Assembly: GCA_017622235.1 (NCBI GenBank)
Contig: JAGARN010000005.1
Location: 1 to 64,000, forward strand
Reading direction: 5' to 3'
Length of the DNA stretch: 64,000 nt
From: Spirochaetaceae bacterium
GTDB taxonomy: Bacteria > Spirochaetota > Spirochaetia > Treponematales > Treponemataceae
Shown: in pieces, positions 8,560 through 18,075 of the stretch
Position numbering within the stretch: the first letter of the stretch is position 1
How the letters are laid out: every line of letters starts with the position of its first letter
Program-made: the position numbers and the translations under genes
The notes under the pieces: generated by a model
The model's input: the letters and a program-made list of their open reading frames with translations, nothing else
What the model was told of the DNA's origin: nothing
The model's database searches: none

Positions 8560-10455
8560 TCAAGCATTAGAATAAGCATCACCTTGGTGTAAAAGTTCTG
8601 TTTCCCATTCAAGAAGTGTAGCTTCCATTTGAGGATTAATTCCTTTAACATCGCATAGAATTCTAAACACTGGTTCTGTACCACTGCCTCTCATCCAAAT
8701 GAAGGCGATAGGTTCTTCATTGCAGTTCTTAAACAGAAGCTTTAGACCGCCACGACCAGATATACTGTAATCTGTAACATCTTTGGTTTCTTTTGTACCA
8801 TTGTTGCAGATAACTTGGTATGAACAAATCCCAAAATCATTTTTGAGTTGATATTTCTTTTGCTCCCAACTTTCCTCAAATTTATTCTGGAAGTGTTTTT
8901 TTAAAAGGCTATGGTCTGTAGTTTTTATTTTTAGTAATGCCCGTTCCTCTGAAACACCTGTTGTTGTATATCTTGGTAAAGTTGCTATTATATCTGTAAG
9001 AGTAAAGTTGCTTTTGTAGAGGTGGGTTTGTTTGGTTTTTTCGCACCAAAGATGGAACAATCCCTTTTGTTGACCTTCATCCTTAATGACTAGCAGTTTA
9101 ATTAATGCAAAAATCGTGTTTAATGGATCTCGAACAGCAGCGGGATGAGTTATGTTACCTCCGTTAGAACCTTCTCCAAGAATTGGTACTTGATAACCTT
9201 TTTCTCTAAGTTCTCGTGCAAGGTTTACTACGTTTGCTTCTCCCACTTCAGCTCGGAATACTTTAGCACCAAACGCACAAGCAATTTCTTCTATACGCAT
9301 GGAAGTAGGGTCATTTACAGCAACGGCTACCTTTTCAACTTTTCCTTGAGTTTTATAATCAAGATAAGCTAATTCAGCAAGTACTGAAAGAGCAAATACT
9401 TCTTGTGCTTTCAATACTTCTGGTTTTTTGTTTGCCTCATCCCAATAAACAATGTTCCCCCTATCACCATCGCAATCTGGCATATAACCTAGGGTTATTG
9501 CTGGGTTTTGAGGTTTAAGTAAAGCCATTTCCTTTGCACAATAAATAAGGTTTTCTGGTTCAGGAATTATTGTGTGTGCAATTTGTCTTGGCTTATTATT
9601 TATTGCATGAAAACCTATTCCCAGTTTGCTAAGAAAATCTGAATCTATCGAAAGAGTACGAGCTGAACCATTCATATCACAAACAATGTCAAGGTTAGTT
9701 TTTGAAATTCCTGCTTTTACGGTCTCAAAAAATGTTTCCTGACTTGTTGTTTCTTTTGTACCACTTACAACTTGTCGAGTGAATGTTGCGTAAGCAGCTA
9801 CGGCAGCTTCTTTATTTTGCTGTACTTTAGAGTAAATTTGTTCGATAGCAAGTGGTGGACATTCTGCCACAAGTTTTGCGGCATATTCTAAAGAATCTGC
9901 GGAAGCACATAAGGTTTTGAAGGATTCAGTAAGTTTAGCAGTTTCTGTTCCAGGTAAAACACCACCATCATTTAGCCCAAATTTTATTCCGTTATGTCCA
10001 ATTGGATTGTGGCTAGCCGATATATACACAAATCCGTCTAAGTTACGGCTATAAGCCATTATTTCAGGAGCAGCTGTAATAAATAGATAATAAGGATTTA
10101 CTCCTTTAGCAGCAAGTACACGTAACATTGTATCTGCCACAATACCACCTGTAGGTCTTGCGTCAATTCCAACTGCTACTTTGCAGTTTTTTCCGCAGCG
10201 TTGCAAAATATAATCTGCAAAAACGGCTGCAATCAATGCAGAGATTGCAGTGTTTGCAGCTCCGATTTCTTCGGTGGAATCTTCTTCATCACCAGAAATG
10301 GCAAAAACTTTTCGCCAACCAGAAGCAGATAAAATCATAGAGCTACATTCTTTGTAAAAAGATTCATTGGTTGGTAAGCCACCTTGCTTTGCTGATAAGG
10401 GAATATCCTCTGGATTTCCCAGTTTGAGTCCTGTTTTTTTGTCATAAAGAATCAT
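8560..10455 (-). CDS. Phosphohexomutase (phosphoglucomutase/phosphomannomutase family)
   Basis: An alpha-D-phosphohexomutase that interconverts hexose-1- and hexose-6-phosphates through a phosphoserine. The 631 residues are longer than typical ManB/GlmM (about 450) and nearer the large PGM type. Visible motifs are the catalytic-serine loop YISASHNPIGHNG, the Mg-binding DCDGDR, the sugar-binding GEGSNGG and the C-terminal phosphate-binding RGSGTEP. Which sugar is preferred cannot be decided from sequence. The ATG is preceded by GGAG. The adjacent PBP gene makes a role in envelope precursor supply plausible, but that is an inference. Confidence 0.9.
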   Translation of the reverse strand: MILYDKKTGLKLGNPEDIPLSAKQGGLPTNESFYKECSSMILSASGWRKVFAISGDEEDSTEEIGAANTAISALIAAVFADYILQRCGKNCKVAVGIDARPTGGIVADTMLRVLAAKGVNPYYLFITAAPEIMAYSRNLDGFVYISASHNPIGHNGIKFGLNDGGVLPGTETAKLTESFKTLCASADSLEYAAKLVAECPPLAIEQIYSKVQQNKEAAVAAYATFTRQVVSGTKETTSQETFFETVKAGISKTNLDIVCDMNGSARTLSIDSDFLSKLGIGFHAINNKPRQIAHTIIPEPENLIYCAKEMALLKPQNPAITLGYMPDCDGDRGNIVYWDEANKKPEVLKAQEVFALSVLAELAYLDYKTQGKVEKVAVAVNDPTSMRIEEIACAFGAKVFRAEVGEANVVNLARELREKGYQVPILGEGSNGGNITHPAAVRDPLNTIFALIKLLVIKDEGQQKGLFHLWCEKTKQTHLYKSNFTLTDIIATLPRYTTTGVSEERALLKIKTTDHSLLKKHFQNKFEESWEQKKYQLKNDFGICSYQVICNNGTKETKDVTDYSISGRGGLKLLFKNCNEEPIAFIWMRGSGTEPVFRILCDVKGINPQMEATLLEWETELLHQGDAYSNA

Positions 10456-10484
10456 AATGTAGCTCCTTTCTTTTTACTTTTTTA

Positions 10485-10513
10485 ATCGTATCGAATCTTT
10501 TAAAGTGGGTCAA
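10485..10513 (-). promoter_or_regulatory. Phosphohexomutase promoter, TTGACC-17-TACGAT
   Basis: On the minus strand TTGACC and TACGAT have 17 bp spacing, about 30 nt before the ATG. The leader contains AAAGGAG. It lies back to back with the hexosaminidase promoter. Confidence 0.55.
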
Positions 10514-10543
10514 TAAGTTTTTACTGTATTTGGAATAAGATTG

Positions 10544-10572
10544 TTGCTTTTTTGTACAAACTAGGATACAAT
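10544..10572 (+). promoter_or_regulatory. Hexosaminidase promoter, TTGCTT-17-TACAAT
   Basis: TTGCTT and TACAAT are 17 bp apart and the -10 box ends 8 nt before the ATG at 10581. No Shine-Dalgarno is present, so a leaderless transcript is predicted. Confidence 0.5.
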
Positions 10573-10580
10573 TAATTCCT

Positions 10581-12104
10581 ATGAATACTATATTTTCGAT
10601 AGTTCCTAGACCTAGGAACATAGACTTTGCTGAAAAATTTGTAGCTGTTTCATCTGGGGCGATTTATGGTGAAGATGAGTTTATTGACACAGCCTATTTG
10701 TGTGCTAAACAGTTTTCCGATTCTGGTTTGCCATGTGTTGTTCAAAAGCAAAAAGATATTAAAGATTCAGTTATGAAAATTCAACTTATCAAGGATGATT
10801 CTGTGGTTTCAAAAGAAGGCTACATTCTTTTGATTAATGAAGATGAAATCAAAATTGCTGGTTGTGCAGCACAAGGTGTGTTCTATGGTTTTCAAACGCT
10901 ACGACAGCTTATAATGACAGCACCATGTTCTTCTGGAGCAATTCAGTTGCCTTGTTGCCGTATAGAGGATGCTCCACAATATCAGTGGCGTGGTGTTATG
11001 TTAGATACTTGTCGCAACTTTTTTCCTGTGCATTTTGTAAAAAAACTTATCGATGTTGCTTCTCTTCATAAATTAAATAGATTTCATTGGCACTTAACTG
11101 ATGACCAAGGTTGGCGTTTATATGTTCCAGAATATCCACTTTTAGCAGAAATTGGTGGTTTTAGAGGAAATTTTAGAGCTAAGTGGATTGGTAAAACAGG
11201 TGGTTTTTATACAGACGAAGAAATTCGTGATGTTGTAGAATATGCTAGGCAAAGATACGTTACTGTTGTTCCAGAAATTGAATCTCCAGGACACGCTTTA
11301 GCTTTGTTAGCTTCATATCCAGGTTTCGGTTGTACAGGTGGTCCATATCAGGTAGAACAGCGTTTTGGTATATTTGATGATGTTCTTTGTGCTGGTAATG
11401 ATGAGATATTCAAGCTGTATGGTGCTGTTTACGATACAGTATGCCGTCTTTTCCCTGGTGAATATTTACATATGGGTGGGGATGAATGTCCTAGAACAAA
11501 TTGGAAAACTTGTCCAAAATGTCAAGCAAGAATAAAATCTCAAGGACTCGCTTTTGAGGATGAATTGCAAAGTTGGATGACGGTTCGTTTTGCTTCAATG
11601 ATTTCCGAAAGAGGTAAAATTCCGATAGGTTGGGATGAAGTTTTAGATGGTACAGAACGCCTTGGGTTACCACAAAATGTGGTGGTTCAGTCGTGGCGAG
11701 GAATTGAAGGCGGAATTAAAGCTGCTAGTATGGGGCATAAAGTTATAATGTCGCCTCAAACGCAAGGCTGTTATTTAGACTACAAAAACTATGATGACGA
11801 TACGGAACCAGGTTGGTTGAATTCTGCACCTTTGATTAAATCTTACAATTACAGTCCAATACCAGAAGGTAGCGGTATGAATCCAGATTTTGTTCTTGGT
11901 GGACAGGGTAATTTGTGGACAGAAATGATACACGCTTCAAGGATAGCAGAATATATGCTTTTCCCTAGGCTTTGTGCTTTGTCTGAAAGTTTGTGGCTTT
12001 CCAGTGAACAAAAGGATTTTGAAAGTTTTTCAAAAAGACTTGAAAGTCATAAACAGCGTTTAGATATGCTAGATATAAGATACTATCGAGGTTTATTAAG
12101 CTAA
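10581..12104 (+). CDS. Beta-N-acetylhexosaminidase, GH20
   Basis: Hydrolyses terminal N-acetyl-hexosamine residues, releasing GlcNAc or GalNAc by substrate-assisted catalysis. The 507 residues have an N-terminal GH20b-like domain, then the barrel with RGVMLDTCRNFFPV, NRFHWHLTDDQGWRLY, VPEIESPGH and the catalytic pair Asp301-Glu302 in HMGGDECPRTNWK. A conserved tryptophan motif GNLWTE comes near the end. No signal peptide is visible, so the enzyme may act on imported sugars or peptidoglycan fragments in the cytoplasm. It is transcribed away from the phosphohexomutase and is followed by a two-component system 53 bp later. Confidence 0.93.
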   Translation: MNTIFSIVPRPRNIDFAEKFVAVSSGAIYGEDEFIDTAYLCAKQFSDSGLPCVVQKQKDIKDSVMKIQLIKDDSVVSKEGYILLINEDEIKIAGCAAQGVFYGFQTLRQLIMTAPCSSGAIQLPCCRIEDAPQYQWRGVMLDTCRNFFPVHFVKKLIDVASLHKLNRFHWHLTDDQGWRLYVPEYPLLAEIGGFRGNFRAKWIGKTGGFYTDEEIRDVVEYARQRYVTVVPEIESPGHALALLASYPGFGCTGGPYQVEQRFGIFDDVLCAGNDEIFKLYGAVYDTVCRLFPGEYLHMGGDECPRTNWKTCPKCQARIKSQGLAFEDELQSWMTVRFASMISERGKIPIGWDEVLDGTERLGLPQNVVVQSWRGIEGGIKAASMGHKVIMSPQTQGCYLDYKNYDDDTEPGWLNSAPLIKSYNYSPIPEGSGMNPDFVLGGQGNLWTEMIHASRIAEYMLFPRLCALSESLWLSSEQKDFESFSKRLESHKQRLDMLDIRYYRGLLS

Positions 12105-12141
12105 TTTTTTTTATATTTTAAGACTATTTTAATGTTTTACA

Positions 12142-12150
12142 TGATAAAAT
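12142..12150 (+). promoter_or_regulatory. Extended -10 promoter of the response regulator gene
   Basis: TGATAAAAT forms an extended -10 (TGn plus TAAAAT) that ends 7 nt before the ATG at 12158. No good -35 and no Shine-Dalgarno are visible. Confidence 0.4.
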
Positions 12151-12157
12151 CTGTAAT

Positions 12158-12829
12158 ATGCGGTTGTTGTTAGCAGAAGATGAAAAACGTCTTTCCGATG
12201 CATTGTGTCAGATTTTCTCAAAGAATAAATTTGACGTTGATTCAGTCTATGATGGAGTTTCTGCTTTGGAGTATGCTAGAAGTGGCGTTTATGATTTAAT
12301 TCTTCTTGATATAATGATGCCAAAACTCGACGGAATTTCTGTACTTAAGAAATTGAGGGCAGAAAACAATCCTGTCCCGATTCTTATGCTTACCGCCAAA
12401 GATGAACTTCAGAATAAAGTTGAAGGTTTAGACTGTGGTGCAGACGATTACATGACAAAGCCTTTCTCTACAGAAGAACTATTGGCTAGAGTTCGTGCTT
12501 TAACTAGAAGACGTGGAGAAGTTATTTCAGGTTCAATTTTTTATGGTGATTTAGAGCTTAATTCAAAAACTTCAGAACTGTGTGCTGGGGATACAAAAAT
12601 AGCACTTTCTTTAAAGGAATATAAAATAATGGATATGCTTATCCAAAACCCGGAGCAGATTTTATCAAAAGAACGCATTTTAGAAAAAATTTGGGGTGGG
12701 GATTCAGATGCGGAATATAACAATCTTGAAGTTTTTATTTCTTTTTTACGAAAAAAAATGCGAATTTTAGGTACAAATTCTGAAATAAAAACAAGCAGAG
12801 GTATAGGATATTCTTTGGTATGCAAGTGA
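12158..12829 (+). CDS. OmpR-family response regulator
   Basis: A DNA-binding response regulator of 223 residues. The receiver domain holds the acidic pair near the start (LLAEDEKR), phosphoacceptor Asp51 in LILLDIMMPKLDG, the LTAKD motif and Lys101 in TKPFS. The C-terminal winged helix has SLKEYKIMDMLI, LSKERILEKIWG and the terminal TSRGIGYSLV. It overlaps the following kinase gene by 10 nt, so the two are surely co-expressed partners. Target genes are unknown. The start has no Shine-Dalgarno and lies 7 nt after an extended -10 box. Confidence 0.95.
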   Translation: MRLLLAEDEKRLSDALCQIFSKNKFDVDSVYDGVSALEYARSGVYDLILLDIMMPKLDGISVLKKLRAENNPVPILMLTAKDELQNKVEGLDCGADDYMTKPFSTEELLARVRALTRRRGEVISGSIFYGDLELNSKTSELCAGDTKIALSLKEYKIMDMLIQNPEQILSKERILEKIWGGDSDAEYNNLEVFISFLRKKMRILGTNSEIKTSRGIGYSLVCK

Positions 12830-14205
12830 TTTCAAGACTGAAACGCAAAATGGTTTTTACAGTTCTTGTGGTTCAGGCTGTAGTTTTTGCAGTTATTTTA
12901 ATTTCGTTAAATGTTTCTGTAACACGACTGGGACGCCGACAAACATTTGACCATATGCATTCTTTTCTCAAATTAACTTCTGGTGCTATCAGAATGAGAG
13001 AAAATCTTTCAGAAGATAGGTATCTATCTTTCCCTATGCCACGTCCATTAGATTCTGGTCAAAAAAAAATGCATGAGGGTGCATTAAAAGATATAGTCGG
13101 TAGTGTTTTTTTTTCTGGAGATGTTAGAAGAGAAAATTCAAAAACAGTGTTTTCATTACAGGTAAATACAGTACTAAATTTGTCTTCCGTGCTTGCATTA
13201 TATCCTTTGCGTTATACAGAGGAAGAAATGACAACACTTGCGACTGTTGCAACTAAGGCTCAGTATTCAAATAAGCCAAAATATATTTATACAGATATTG
13301 GTAGTTTCCTTTATTTAAAACAGGCTACGGCAGATGGATTTGTAATTACCTTTGCCGATTGGACAGAAGAACTAAAAACTTCTGTTTACCTGTTATTCAT
13401 TTCTATTTTCGTATACATACTGGCTTTACTTGTTTCTGCTGTAATGGCTCACTTTGTTGCGGAGCGTTCCGTTCGTCCAGTGAAAGATGCTTTTGAAACC
13501 CAAAAACGATTTATTGCGGATGCAGGACATGAGTTAAAAACTCCTGTTACTGTTATTGGTGCTAATGCAGATGCTCTTTCTGGTGAAATTGGAGAAAATA
13601 AATGGCTAGATTACATAAAGACAGAAACAGAACGTATGGATTCATTAGTTTCGGATTTACTCTATCTTGCTAAAAATGATTCAGGCAGGCTATTTACAGA
13701 AAAAAAACTTTTTGATTTAAGTAAAGCTACTGCCGCTGCTGTTCTTCCATTTGAAAGTATTATATTTGAACAGGGAAAAAAATTATCGCTTTTTGTTTCT
13801 GAAGGAATAATGTACACTGGGGATCGGCGTCGTATATCGCAAATCATAGTGATTCTGTTGGATAATGCAATAAAAAATTCTCCGCCAGGTGCAGATATTA
13901 GAGTAACACTTGATTGTGAGCCTAAAAAAAGAAGTTATAGTTTATTTTCATCAAAGGTTATGCTTCCATTTATAACGGTATACAATCAGGGCGAAGGTTT
14001 AGACTCAGAAGATATGAAAAAAGTGTTTCAACGCTTTTACAGAACAGATACTTCTCGTGCCAGAGAAACTGGTGGAAGCGGTTTAGGTCTTTCTATAGCA
14101 CAATCTATTGCCGAATCCCATAATGGGATCATAACCGTTGCTGGAGAAAAGGGTAGTTGGGTATCTTTTACACTACACTTAGGTGTCGTAAAAAAAAAGA
14201 ATTAA
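12820..14205 (+). CDS. Sensor histidine kinase
   Basis: The membrane-bound sensor partner of the preceding regulator, 461 residues. Two membrane segments (about 11-30 and 190-212) flank an extracytoplasmic sensor region of about 155 residues with no recognised fold. A HisKA domain follows with the phosphoacceptor His237 in DAGHELKTPVT, then HATPase motifs LLDNAIKNSPPG (N box) and GGSGLGLSIAQSIAESHNG (G boxes). The start codon lies inside the response regulator gene. The signal cannot be inferred from the sequence. Confidence 0.94.
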   Translation: MQVISRLKRKMVFTVLVVQAVVFAVILISLNVSVTRLGRRQTFDHMHSFLKLTSGAIRMRENLSEDRYLSFPMPRPLDSGQKKMHEGALKDIVGSVFFSGDVRRENSKTVFSLQVNTVLNLSSVLALYPLRYTEEEMTTLATVATKAQYSNKPKYIYTDIGSFLYLKQATADGFVITFADWTEELKTSVYLLFISIFVYILALLVSAVMAHFVAERSVRPVKDAFETQKRFIADAGHELKTPVTVIGANADALSGEIGENKWLDYIKTETERMDSLVSDLLYLAKNDSGRLFTEKKLFDLSKATAAAVLPFESIIFEQGKKLSLFVSEGIMYTGDRRRISQIIVILLDNAIKNSPPGADIRVTLDCEPKKRSYSLFSSKVMLPFITVYNQGEGLDSEDMKKVFQRFYRTDTSRARETGGSGLGLSIAQSIAESHNGIITVAGEKGSWVSFTLHLGVVKKKN

Positions 14206-14353
14206 CTGATATAATTCAGGTTTAGTACTGATTTTTAGCCTGCCCTTATGAAGTAATGTTTTCCATGTTGCAAAAATGAAAAATAAAATCCCAAACCGCC
14301 CTGAAATTGTAAAAGTTACTAACCACTTTTGCAGAAAAAGCTGTTGTTGAAGA

Positions 14354-15001
14354 TTAACTTTCTATCTGCCCTCTTAATGTGGCTGCCAGTTCTTTCCAGA
14401 CAACTTTATCTGCATCGCTAAGTGCTGCAAAGTCTTTTTGCTTTCCCCAAGCAGAGCAATCTATAAATCGTTTTGTTCGCTCCACTAGCTTTTCAAATTT
14501 TTCTTCATGGAAAGAAGAAAGCCATTTTGGAACTTTTTTGCCCTTTAATGATACAAGTTGAGCATAATGGGGTACGCAAAGTCCTTCTGAAAGGCAAAAA
14601 AATTTTTTTAACTCTTCATCAGAAGATTTATCATCGCTACCTTCTGCTAAAAAGGAAAGAAACTCCTGTTCTATCCTTAGTCTTTCTGCACAAGCTGGGC
14701 AAGGTAGCTTATATCGTCGCATCTTTTTTTTCTTAAAGTCCAAAATGTATTCTTCTAGTGTCCCTTGCCCTAGAATTGCTACCGCAAGACCATCCCTATA
14801 GTTAAGCAAGGTTTTAGAGTGAACAGAACAAAAACCGCCAGCTTCTCGATATTGAGCTCGAAAAGTTCGGTCTGAAATATGTTCAAACAACATTCCGTCT
14901 ATGTAACGGTTAATTCGTTCATCAATTATACGGCAGACAGGGCAACCGTCTTTTTCGCATGCCTTTTGTAAGGCAAAATAATTTACGTGTTTTTCAGCCA
15001 T
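14354..15001 (-). CDS. DUF6062-like cysteine-rich protein
   Basis: A soluble 215-residue protein of unknown function with paired cysteines: CPVC near residues 20-23, FCSVH, CPAC in the middle and CVPHY. These could bind metal. The pattern resembles the uncharacterised DUF6062 family found in spirochaetes and Firmicutes, as I recall it. I start at the ATG at 15001. A GTG at 15034 in frame adds 11 residues but has no ribosome-binding site, while the ATG lies 6 nt after an extended -10. The gene is convergent with the histidine kinase gene and divergent from smc; the 148 bp before it (14206-14353) show no feature I can name. Confidence 0.7.
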   Translation of the reverse strand: MAEKHVNYFALQKACEKDGCPVCRIIDERINRYIDGMLFEHISDRTFRAQYREAGGFCSVHSKTLLNYRDGLAVAILGQGTLEEYILDFKKKKMRRYKLPCPACAERLRIEQEFLSFLAEGSDDKSSDEELKKFFCLSEGLCVPHYAQLVSLKGKKVPKWLSSFHEEKFEKLVERTKRFIDCSAWGKQKDFAALSDADKVVWKELAATLRGQIES

Positions 15002-15007
15002 GGAAGC

Positions 15008-15016
15008 ATTATAGCA
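15008..15016 (-). promoter_or_regulatory. Extended -10 promoter, TGCTATAAT
   Basis: On the minus strand TGC precedes a perfect TATAAT whose end is 6 nt from the ATG at 15001. A -35 box is not evident. Predicted to give a leaderless transcript. Confidence 0.5.
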
Positions 15017-15087
15017 TAATAAATTATATTTCACTAGTTTTAAAATTAAGTATTGTAGATTTAATTCTCAAATATTAATCTGCGATA

Positions 15088-15116
15088 TTGAAACCATTGT
15101 GCAAAACTGATACAAT
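15088..15116 (+). promoter_or_regulatory. smc promoter, TTGAAA-17-TACAAT
   Basis: TTGAAA and TACAAT are 17 bp apart, giving a leader of about 28 nt that contains the GTAGGGG ribosome-binding site. A second TATAAT at 15131 is an alternative -10 without a good -35. Confidence 0.5.
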
Positions 15117-15121
15117 GGTTT
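15091..15121. promoter_or_regulatory. Inverted repeat over the smc promoter
   Basis: AAACCATTGT (15091-15100) and ACAATGGTTT (15112-15121) are a perfect 10-bp inverted repeat with an 11-nt spacer, covering the space from the -35 to the -10 box. This is the geometry of a repressor operator. No T run follows, so it is not a terminator. Confidence 0.5.
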
Positions 15122-15150
15122 GAGTTTTTCTATAATTTGTAGGGGTTTTT

Positions 15151-18075
15151 GTGTTCCTTAAAAGTCTTGAAATTTTTGGATTCAAATCTTTCGTTGATCG
15201 TACTCGCATAGAATTTTCAGAGGGAATTACTGCACTTTTAGGTCCTAATGGTTGTGGCAAAAGCAATGTTGTTGATGCTGTAAAGTGGGTTCTAGGAGAG
15301 CAAAGTGCAAAGAATATGCGTGCAGAGAAAATGGAAGACGTAATATTCAATGGTACAGAAACTAGAAAACCGCTAAATGTTGCGGAAGTAACCCTTTCAA
15401 TCGCAAACGAAAATGGACTTTTACCCCTAGATGTAAGTGAAATTACGATAAAACGTCGATTATATCGTTCTGGTGAAAGCGAATATTTTATAAATAATAC
15501 TGCGGTAAAACTTAAAAATGTTCGTGAACTATTTTGGGATACTGGTGTAGGAAAGGCTGCTTATTCTGTTATGGAACAAGGCAAAATAGACCAGATTCTT
15601 TCTAGTAAGCCAGAAGATCGTCGTTATCTTTTTGAAGAAGCTGCTGGAATTACTAGGTTTAAGGTAAAGCGTGCAGAAGCAGAACGCAAACTTGAACGCA
15701 CAGAAGAAAATATGCGTCAAGTGGAAGGTATTATGGGAGAAGTAAAACGTTCCTATGATACACTAAAAGTTCAGGCAGAAAAAGCAATAAAATGCCGTGC
15801 TTTACGTGAAGAAATATTTAACTGTGAACTAGATATACAGCTTCTTAGATTAAAGAATTTTTCCCTTGATAAAGACCGACGTGCTACAGAGTTAAAAAAA
15901 GCTGAAACTTTGCGTAATCAGGCTATGGCAGATATAGAGGCGATAAATGCATCTCTTTCAGAAAATATGGAAGAAGTAAATGCAATGGAAGGTCGTCTAG
16001 TTGCTCTTCAAAAAGAAATATACGGACTTGCAGTAGAAAAAAACGAAAAGGATAAGCAAGCAAAACAACTTAACGAACGGCACTCAGAGATAAAGCAAAA
16101 ATTAGCTCAGCTAGAAAGTCGCAAAGCTATGCAAGAAGAACGTATAGAAACTCTTCGTGAAGATATAGATGGTCAAGAAGCAGCCTTGCACCAAAATCGT
16201 CGTCGAATTCAAGATGTGACTGCTAATATTGATTCTTTTGAAGATAACATAGAACTTGCAGGAACTCAGATTACAGAAAATGATAAATATGCAGCAGATT
16301 GCGAACAACAAATATTGAACTTAGGAATTGAACGATCTGATTTTCACAAAGATTTAGAATCTATAACGGAAGATATTGTTACAGAATTAGATTTACGCTT
16401 AAAAGATGCAGGATATTCTTCTGCAAACTGTGCAAGTGCAAAAGGAAATGTGGATTCCATTCTAGGAAAAATTTCTGCTTTAGCTACTGGACGAAAAAAT
16501 ATATTTGCAGATTTTGTTGCAATGGATATACCTTCTAGCGAAGAAACAAAGCGTTTTGCAAAAAATGCACTTCAATCTTTTTCTGAATTAGAAAATCTTA
16601 TTGTTCAGCTGTCCAAGGCTATAGAGGAATATACAGCTGCAACTCCTCAATTCATAGACGATTTTCTTGCTCCAGAGGGAATTATTACAAAAAAACGTTC
16701 TATCGACCGTAAAATTGCTGAAATAGATCAACGTGTCTCTGAGTTTAGAGAAAAAATTGTTGCATTAAAAAGCAAAAATTCTGAGCTTGTTCTTAAAATT
16801 GACGAGTATAGAGCTACACTTGAGGATTTACGAATCCAAAAAGCTCAAATGCAGGCTCAAATGCAATCTGCCGAAGAACAAATCCGAATACTTCGCCGTG
16901 ATTTAACTTCTCAAGAGGTTGCATTACAGGAGTTAGAAAATGAAATTTTTTCGGAAAATAAACGATTCGATGAAATTCACGATCAAGTGTTAGAAATTGA
17001 AGGTGAAATTGCTAGCATTGAGCATAAAGGTTTTGCTCTTACTGCTGAGTTAGAAAACTTAGAAAAAGATATTTCAAGTCGAAATAGCGATGTTTCTGGA
17101 AAAAAAGAGTCTGTAAAGCAAAAGACTGCTGATATGGCAAAGTATCAGGCTCAGTTTGAAAAATACACTTTGGAACTTGCTACTACAGAAACAGAGATTC
17201 GCAACATTAAAGAAAACTTCCGTGACACTCATTCGAGAGATTTAATGGAATTTGAAGAAAGAATGTTTACAATAACTATGCCTGCTGCTGAGTTGCGTGA
17301 AAAACTTGCAACTGCACGGCAAGCTATGAAAGATCTTGGCAATGTAAACCTTTCTGCACCAGAGGAATTCCAAGAAACAAAGGAACGCTATGACTTTCTT
17401 GCCGCACAGGTTGCGGATTTACAAAAAGCGAAAGAGGATTTGCAACGTATTACAGAAGAAATTCGTGCTGAATCTACAGAATTGTTCCTTTCTACGTACA
17501 ATAAAATCAAAAAGAATTTTCATAATATGTTTAGGCGACTTTTTGGCGGTGGAAGGGCAGAGCTTCGCCTTTTGAATCCAGGAAATGTTCTTGAATCAGG
17601 AATAGATATTTTTGCTCAGCCACCAGGAAAAAAGCTAGAGAATATCGCATTGCTTTCTGGTGGTGAAAAAACTATGACAGCTGTGGCTTTGTTATTTGCA
17701 ACCTATATGGTTAGACCTTCACCCTTCTGTTTGTTGGACGAAATTGATGCAGCCCTTGATGAACAAAATGTAATGCGTTTTATTCATACTTTGCGTGATT
17801 TTGCAAATGTAAGTCAGTACATTGTGATTACTCATAACAAAAAAACAGTGTCTGGGGCAGGAACGATGTTGGGCGTTACGATGGAAGAATCGGGCGTTAG
17901 TAAAGTAATTACCATTAAGTTAGACAATGAAGGTTCTAAGGCAAATGACGATTCTATTTTGGATATGGAACCTTTTGTTGAAGAAGATGTAGAACCAGAG
18001 CAAGGAGTTTATATTCCGCCAAGACCACCTAAGCGTGTAAAGACTGTTTTAGTTGAGGGGTCAAATGATGAGTAG
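15151..18075 (+). CDS. smc: Chromosome condensation ATPase SMC
   Basis: SMC proteins dimerise and use ATP-driven head engagement to organise the chromosome. The N-terminal head has FGFKSF, Walker A GPNGCGKSN (31-39) and VKWVLGEQ. Long coiled coils follow, then the C-terminal head with the signature LLSGGEKTM (about 834) and Walker B CLLDEIDAALD (about 858). At 974 residues it is about 200 shorter than typical bacterial SMC. I find no canonical hinge with its conserved glycines; residues about 395-515 instead hold a short, mainly helical segment. The start is GTG, six bases after GTAGGGG. ScpA and ScpB are not encoded in this window. Confidence 0.93.
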   Translation: MFLKSLEIFGFKSFVDRTRIEFSEGITALLGPNGCGKSNVVDAVKWVLGEQSAKNMRAEKMEDVIFNGTETRKPLNVAEVTLSIANENGLLPLDVSEITIKRRLYRSGESEYFINNTAVKLKNVRELFWDTGVGKAAYSVMEQGKIDQILSSKPEDRRYLFEEAAGITRFKVKRAEAERKLERTEENMRQVEGIMGEVKRSYDTLKVQAEKAIKCRALREEIFNCELDIQLLRLKNFSLDKDRRATELKKAETLRNQAMADIEAINASLSENMEEVNAMEGRLVALQKEIYGLAVEKNEKDKQAKQLNERHSEIKQKLAQLESRKAMQEERIETLREDIDGQEAALHQNRRRIQDVTANIDSFEDNIELAGTQITENDKYAADCEQQILNLGIERSDFHKDLESITEDIVTELDLRLKDAGYSSANCASAKGNVDSILGKISALATGRKNIFADFVAMDIPSSEETKRFAKNALQSFSELENLIVQLSKAIEEYTAATPQFIDDFLAPEGIITKKRSIDRKIAEIDQRVSEFREKIVALKSKNSELVLKIDEYRATLEDLRIQKAQMQAQMQSAEEQIRILRRDLTSQEVALQELENEIFSENKRFDEIHDQVLEIEGEIASIEHKGFALTAELENLEKDISSRNSDVSGKKESVKQKTADMAKYQAQFEKYTLELATTETEIRNIKENFRDTHSRDLMEFEERMFTITMPAAELREKLATARQAMKDLGNVNLSAPEEFQETKERYDFLAAQVADLQKAKEDLQRITEEIRAESTELFLSTYNKIKKNFHNMFRRLFGGGRAELRLLNPGNVLESGIDIFAQPPGKKLENIALLSGGEKTMTAVALLFATYMVRPSPFCLLDEIDAALDEQNVMRFIHTLRDFANVSQYIVITHNKKTVSGAGTMLGVTMEESGVSKVITIKLDNEGSKANDDSILDMEPFVEEDVEPEQGVYIPPRPPKRVKTVLVEGSNDE

